Assembly: GCA_016293645.1 (NCBI GenBank)
Contig: JAEDDW010000076.1
Location: 1 to 8,874 of the forward strand
Reading direction: 5' to 3'
Length of the DNA stretch: 8,874 nt
Source of the DNA: Treponema sp.
Lineage (GTDB): Bacteria; Spirochaetota; Spirochaetia; Treponematales; Treponemataceae
The notes under the pieces were generated by a model. That model searched no databases and had not been told where the DNA came from. It worked only from the letters and a program-made list of their open reading frames with translations. Below, piece by piece: positions 6,389-8,874 of this stretch; the first letter of the stretch is position 1; every line of letters starts with the position of its first letter. The position numbers and the translations under genes are program-made.

Positions 6389-7381
6389 TCATACATCAAG
6401 GAAATCCTCAATAAGACGATTTCTTATATTGCTCAATGTCGTTTCTGCGATTGCCGACAAAGCATTTTCCGTCAAGAAAGCCTGATGGCTTGTGATGAGA
6501 ACATTCGGGAAAGTGAGAAGTCTTGCAAGAATGTCATCCGTAATTGTCTGGGCCGACCAGTCATTGAAAAAATACTGGCTTTCTTCTTCGTAGACATCGA
6601 GGGCCGCTCCGCCAATTTTTCCTTTCTTCAAAGCATTCACCAAAGCCGCGGAATCAATAAGGGCTCCACGGCCTGTGTTTATGAGGACTACATTGTCTTT
6701 CATAATTGAGATGCTCTTCTCATTGATCACGTGAAAAGTTTCTTCCGTAAGCAGGCAATGAAGGCTTATGACATCGCTTTGTTTAAACAGGTCATCAATT
6801 CCAGCGTACTGGAATCCCATATCTTTAGCCCAATTGTGATCCATGTAAGGATCATACAGAATTATATGCATTCCAAAGCCGCTGAGGAGTTCCGCCATGG
6901 TCTTTCCGATTTTTCCGGTACCGATGATTCCGGCTGTGAGGCCATCCAGCTCGCGTCCTGTCAGGCCATCAAGAGTAAAGTTTCCTGTTTTGGTCCGCAG
7001 ATAAGCCTGAGGAAGATGTCTTGTCAGGGATAAAAGCATGGCTACTGCGTGTTCCGCGATTGCATGTGGAGAATATGAGACAACACGGACAACATTTATT
7101 CCTGCCTTTTCACAGGCTTTCATGTCAACGTTGTTGAATCCAGCGCATCTTAACGCGATGACCTTTACATCATTTTCCCTGAGGATCTCAACCACCCTGT
7201 CATTCACGATATCATTGACAAAAATGCATACGGCATCAAAACCTTTTGAGGCGGAAGCCGTTTTCTCATTCAGCTTGAAATCAAAATAATCAATGTCAAA
7301 CTGAAACCTTTTGTTCATCTCCTCAAACGCTTTCCTGTCATAGGAATGAGTGTCATAAAACGCAACCTTTATCCTTTTCAT
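6389..7381 (-). CDS. ldhA: D-lactate dehydrogenase (fermentative, NAD-dependent)
   Basis: The protein belongs to the D-isomer 2-hydroxyacid dehydrogenases and resembles E. coli LdhA along its whole length (330 residues against 329). Shared blocks include AVCIFVND (50-57), IALRCAGFNNVD (75-86), the Rossmann motif GTGKIG (154-159), LYDPY with Asp177 as the likely NAD-selecting acidic residue, VISLHC (204-209), NTGRGALID with catalytic Arg238, LDVYEEE with Glu265, and TSHQAFLT with catalytic His299. It should reduce pyruvate to D-lactate with NADH in the cytoplasm, regenerating NAD during sugar fermentation. The start is firm: AGGAGG lies four bases before the ATG. A terminator-like hairpin sits just upstream of this ribosome binding site, suggesting control by attenuation. 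It heads the leftward gene run. Confidence 0.95.
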   Translation of the reverse strand: MKRIKVAFYDTHSYDRKAFEEMNKRFQFDIDYFDFKLNEKTASASKGFDAVCIFVNDIVNDRVVEILRENDVKVIALRCAGFNNVDMKACEKAGINVVRVVSYSPHAIAEHAVAMLLSLTRHLPQAYLRTKTGNFTLDGLTGRELDGLTAGIIGTGKIGKTMAELLSGFGMHIILYDPYMDHNWAKDMGFQYAGIDDLFKQSDVISLHCLLTEETFHVINEKSISIMKDNVVLINTGRGALIDSAALVNALKKGKIGGAALDVYEEESQYFFNDWSAQTITDDILARLLTFPNVLITSHQAFLTENALSAIAETTLSNIRNRLIEDFLDV

Positions 7382-7392
7382 TGGTCCTCCTG

Positions 7393-7447
7393 AAAAAAGC
7401 TCCGTAATAACACCGCGACATGGACAACACGATTTTTTTTACGGAGC
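7393..7447 (-). promoter_or_regulatory. Terminator-like hairpin (possible attenuator) in the ldhA leader
   Basis: A perfect 9-bp inverted repeat, GCTCCGTAA at 7399-7407 and TTACGGAGC at 7439-7447, encloses a 31-nt loop. Read in the ldhA direction, the 3' arm is followed directly by six T (7393-7398) and then by the AGGAGG ribosome binding site of ldhA. This is the order expected of an intrinsic terminator in a leader. In the opposite direction the stem is followed by CAAG, so it is oriented for ldhA. The large loop would make it weaker than a usual terminator, which would suit conditional use. I found no clear antiterminator partner. Confidence 0.5.
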
Positions 7448-7507
7448 AAGATGCAAAACGTGCAACAACCATAGGCTAGCACCAAATGAGGATTTTACGA
7501 AAAGAAT

Positions 7508-7525
7508 TCAGTCACAATCAGTCAC
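7508..7525. repeat. Direct repeat TCAGTCAC, 10-bp period
   Basis: TCAGTCAC occurs at 7508-7515 and again at 7518-7525, so the copies are one helical turn apart in the ldhA/acyltransferase spacer. On the minus strand this reads GTGACTGA-TT-GTGACTGA. It could be a tandem binding site for a regulator of either divergent gene. The similarity of TTGTGA to a Rex half-site is partial only. Confidence 0.4.
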
Positions 7526-7543
7526 CAAATAACCATCAGGGGG

Positions 7544-7559
7544 AAAAACTGAAAAACTG
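7544..7559. repeat. Tandem repeat of AAAAACTG
   Basis: Two perfect abutting copies of AAAAACTG lie at 7544-7551 and 7552-7559, flanked by GGG on the left and TCCC on the right. It lies about 35 bases upstream of the -35 region of the rightward gene. It may be a binding site or simple A-rich sequence. Confidence 0.4.
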
Positions 7560-7594
7560 TCCCATTGCATCAATTTCCAATTTTCATTTCTTCT

Positions 7595-7642
7595 TTCACT
7601 TTTTACAGTCCGGGGTTATAATGATAAAAAACAAGAAAAGGA
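7595..7642 (+). promoter_or_regulatory. Promoter and ribosome binding site of the acyltransferase-like gene
   Basis: A perfect -10 hexamer TATAAT at 7617-7622 is preceded, 16 bases upstream, by TTCACT (7595-7600), which matches four of six -35 positions. Transcription should begin near 7629, giving a short leader of about 20 bases with AAGGA at 7638-7642, eight bases before the ATG at 7651. Confidence 0.65.
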
Positions 7643-7650
7643 TATCATAA

Positions 7651-8865
7651 ATGCTAATTTCGCTTTTAATTTACGGTTTTACACTTGCACTTCTCTTCTG
7701 GGGCAGCAGCTTTGCACGGAAAGGGGAACTGAAATCAGACTACCTTTCCCTCGAAAATTCAAACGCAGCAAAGGGTCTTGCATGTCTTGGTGTTTTCTTT
7801 CACCATGCCTCTCAAAATCCAGCATTTCAAAAAACAGCAGACATAAAGTTTTTTGAACCGATCGGATTCATCTTTGTTGGTATTTTCTTCTTTTATAGTG
7901 GCATCGGTCTTCTCAAAAGCTGGAAGTCAAAGCCAGGCTACCTTTCAACATTTTTCAAAAAAAGGATGCTGCCTATAATCGTCGCAATCTATGTGATGAA
8001 TGTTTTCTATGCGGTTTTCTGCCTGGCAACAGGATACGGACACATGACACCGGTGAAATGGGTTCTTGGAATGCTTGACCTTATAATAATCAACGATCAG
8101 AGCTGGTATCCGATTGTAATCCTCATCATGTATGGGGCTTTTTACTTTGCATTCAAAAAATGCAAAAAAACAGGAAATGCAATCTTCATTGTTTTTCTTG
8201 CAGCACTTGCACAGCTCGTCATTTTCTGCATCGGCGGACACTTTGCATGGTGGATCGATTACGGATGGTACGAAGGCCCCCAGAGTTTTGGAACGGCAAA
8301 ATGGTATCAGCAGATCTGTGCTCTCTGGTTCCAGGGAGAATGGTGGGTCAACAGCACAATGTGTTTTGTACTTGGTCTTTTGTGGGCACATCATGAAGAT
8401 AAAATCATTGCATTCTTCTCTAAAAAATACTGGCTCAAATTTGCAGCTGTGACCGTTCTCATGGCAGGCGGAATGTATCTCGGCTTTTATGCACTATTTA
8501 GCATCAGTTACTGGTCTGAATTCGCAGGTCACGGAGTTGGAAGACTTGATAAGACACTCTGTCTCATCGCGCAGCAGGTTCAGCTTGCAACACTGCTTCT
8601 GTTCCTTACGACGCTCAAGTTCAAGTGGACAAGAAGCAATAAAGTCCTTGCCTTCTTCTCCTCAATTTCACTGGAATTTTATCTCATGCAGAGAATCGCA
8701 TTGAACAGCTTCAATTTCATAACCGGAACAAGAGAAGATCCGGTCATAAAGGACTGTCACTGGAATCTTCTGGTTTATTTCATTGCAGTGACTGCGGCAA
8801 ACCTTGTCCTGGCATTGGTTTACAAATGGATCAACAAAAAGATTTATAAAGTCATTATAAAGTAA
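7651..8865 (+). CDS. Membrane acyltransferase, family 3 (OafA/YrhL-like)
   Basis: The 404-residue protein has about ten or eleven predicted membrane spans, starting with residues 3-18. It shows the pattern of acyltransferase family 3 enzymes, which move acetyl or other acyl groups onto extracytoplasmic glycans, lipids or peptidoglycan. NAAKGLACLGVFFHHASQ (38-55) matches the conserved first block with the catalytic-region histidine (His51 or His52). FFFYSGIGLLKSW (79-91) followed by FFKKRMLPII with Arg105 matches the second block. SSISLEFYLMQ (337-347) matches the late block that in many relatives ends in Y-L-x-H; here Gln347 replaces the histidine. The acceptor cannot be inferred. The gene has its own promoter and is divergent from ldhA, so it need not share a function with the mur genes. 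The stop is followed by only nine bases of window, so no terminator can be assessed. Confidence 0.75.
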   Translation: MLISLLIYGFTLALLFWGSSFARKGELKSDYLSLENSNAAKGLACLGVFFHHASQNPAFQKTADIKFFEPIGFIFVGIFFFYSGIGLLKSWKSKPGYLSTFFKKRMLPIIVAIYVMNVFYAVFCLATGYGHMTPVKWVLGMLDLIIINDQSWYPIVILIMYGAFYFAFKKCKKTGNAIFIVFLAALAQLVIFCIGGHFAWWIDYGWYEGPQSFGTAKWYQQICALWFQGEWWVNSTMCFVLGLLWAHHEDKIIAFFSKKYWLKFAAVTVLMAGGMYLGFYALFSISYWSEFAGHGVGRLDKTLCLIAQQVQLATLLLFLTTLKFKWTRSNKVLAFFSSISLEFYLMQRIALNSFNFITGTREDPVIKDCHWNLLVYFIAVTAANLVLALVYKWINKKIYKVIIK

Positions 8866-8874
8866 TTTATTAAA

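Noticed and set aside
6371..6392. Repeated TGATGTATGA around the ldhA stop and the HTH gene start
   Set aside because: The second copy coincides with the start-codon region and the first with a stop codon; at ten bases it is likely coincidence.
7448..7500. Sigma-54 type promoter for ldhA
   Set aside because: TGG and TTGC elements occur but no GG-N10-GC spacing is present; no convincing sigma-70 promoter for ldhA could be fixed either, so none is reported.
7945..8394. Minus-strand open frame of 149 codons opposite the acyltransferase gene
   Set aside because: Cysteine-rich antisense shadow with no plausible start signal; the plus-strand frame has clear membrane spans and a promoter.

Overview
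The window looks like chromosomal DNA of a spirochaete, most likely a host-associated Treponema. This rests on the MurE and MurD sequence character (P-loops TGTEGKSS and TGSKGKSS, and a MurE specificity motif EDPR rather than the meso-DAP signature DNPR), which fits a lineage with ornithine in its peptidoglycan. The genus call is an inference from recalled family features, not from a search. There are no tRNA or rRNA genes, insertion sequences or CRISPR arrays. This is an ordinary, densely packed core region with a few unusual details.

Left end (1-790): a 53-residue single-span membrane protein on the minus strand (17-178) diverges from a hotdog-fold acyl-CoA thioesterase on the plus strand (362-790). 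The thioesterase's start codon sits where its promoter would place the first transcribed base. The thioesterase converges on luxS, and a hairpin at 791-812 terminates the luxS transcript.

Centre (822-7381, all minus strand; transcribed right to left): ldhA (D-lactate dehydrogenase), a polytopic membrane protein with a C-terminal LuxR-type helix-turn-helix, then murE, ddl, murD and luxS. The junctions are tight: 18 nt between ldhA and the HTH gene, 38 nt to murE, an ATGA overlap murE/ddl, a TAATG overlap ddl/murD, and 2 nt murD/luxS. MurE, Ddl and MurD supply three cytoplasmic steps of the peptidoglycan stem peptide: the third-position diamino acid, the D-Ala-D-Ala dipeptide and D-Glu. LuxS recycles S-ribosylhomocysteine and makes the AI-2 precursor. 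A second promoter directly ahead of murE could give the mur-luxS block its own expression.

Right end (7382-8874): a 269-nt divergent spacer carries a terminator-like hairpin immediately ahead of the ldhA ribosome binding site, two sets of short direct repeats, and a clear promoter for a rightward gene. That gene encodes a membrane protein resembling acyltransferase family 3 (7651-8865).

No wholly new system is evident. The points most worth a second look are the membrane-anchored HTH protein, the putative ldhA attenuator, the two apparently leaderless starts, the substituted conserved residues in MurD, and the MurE specificity motif.
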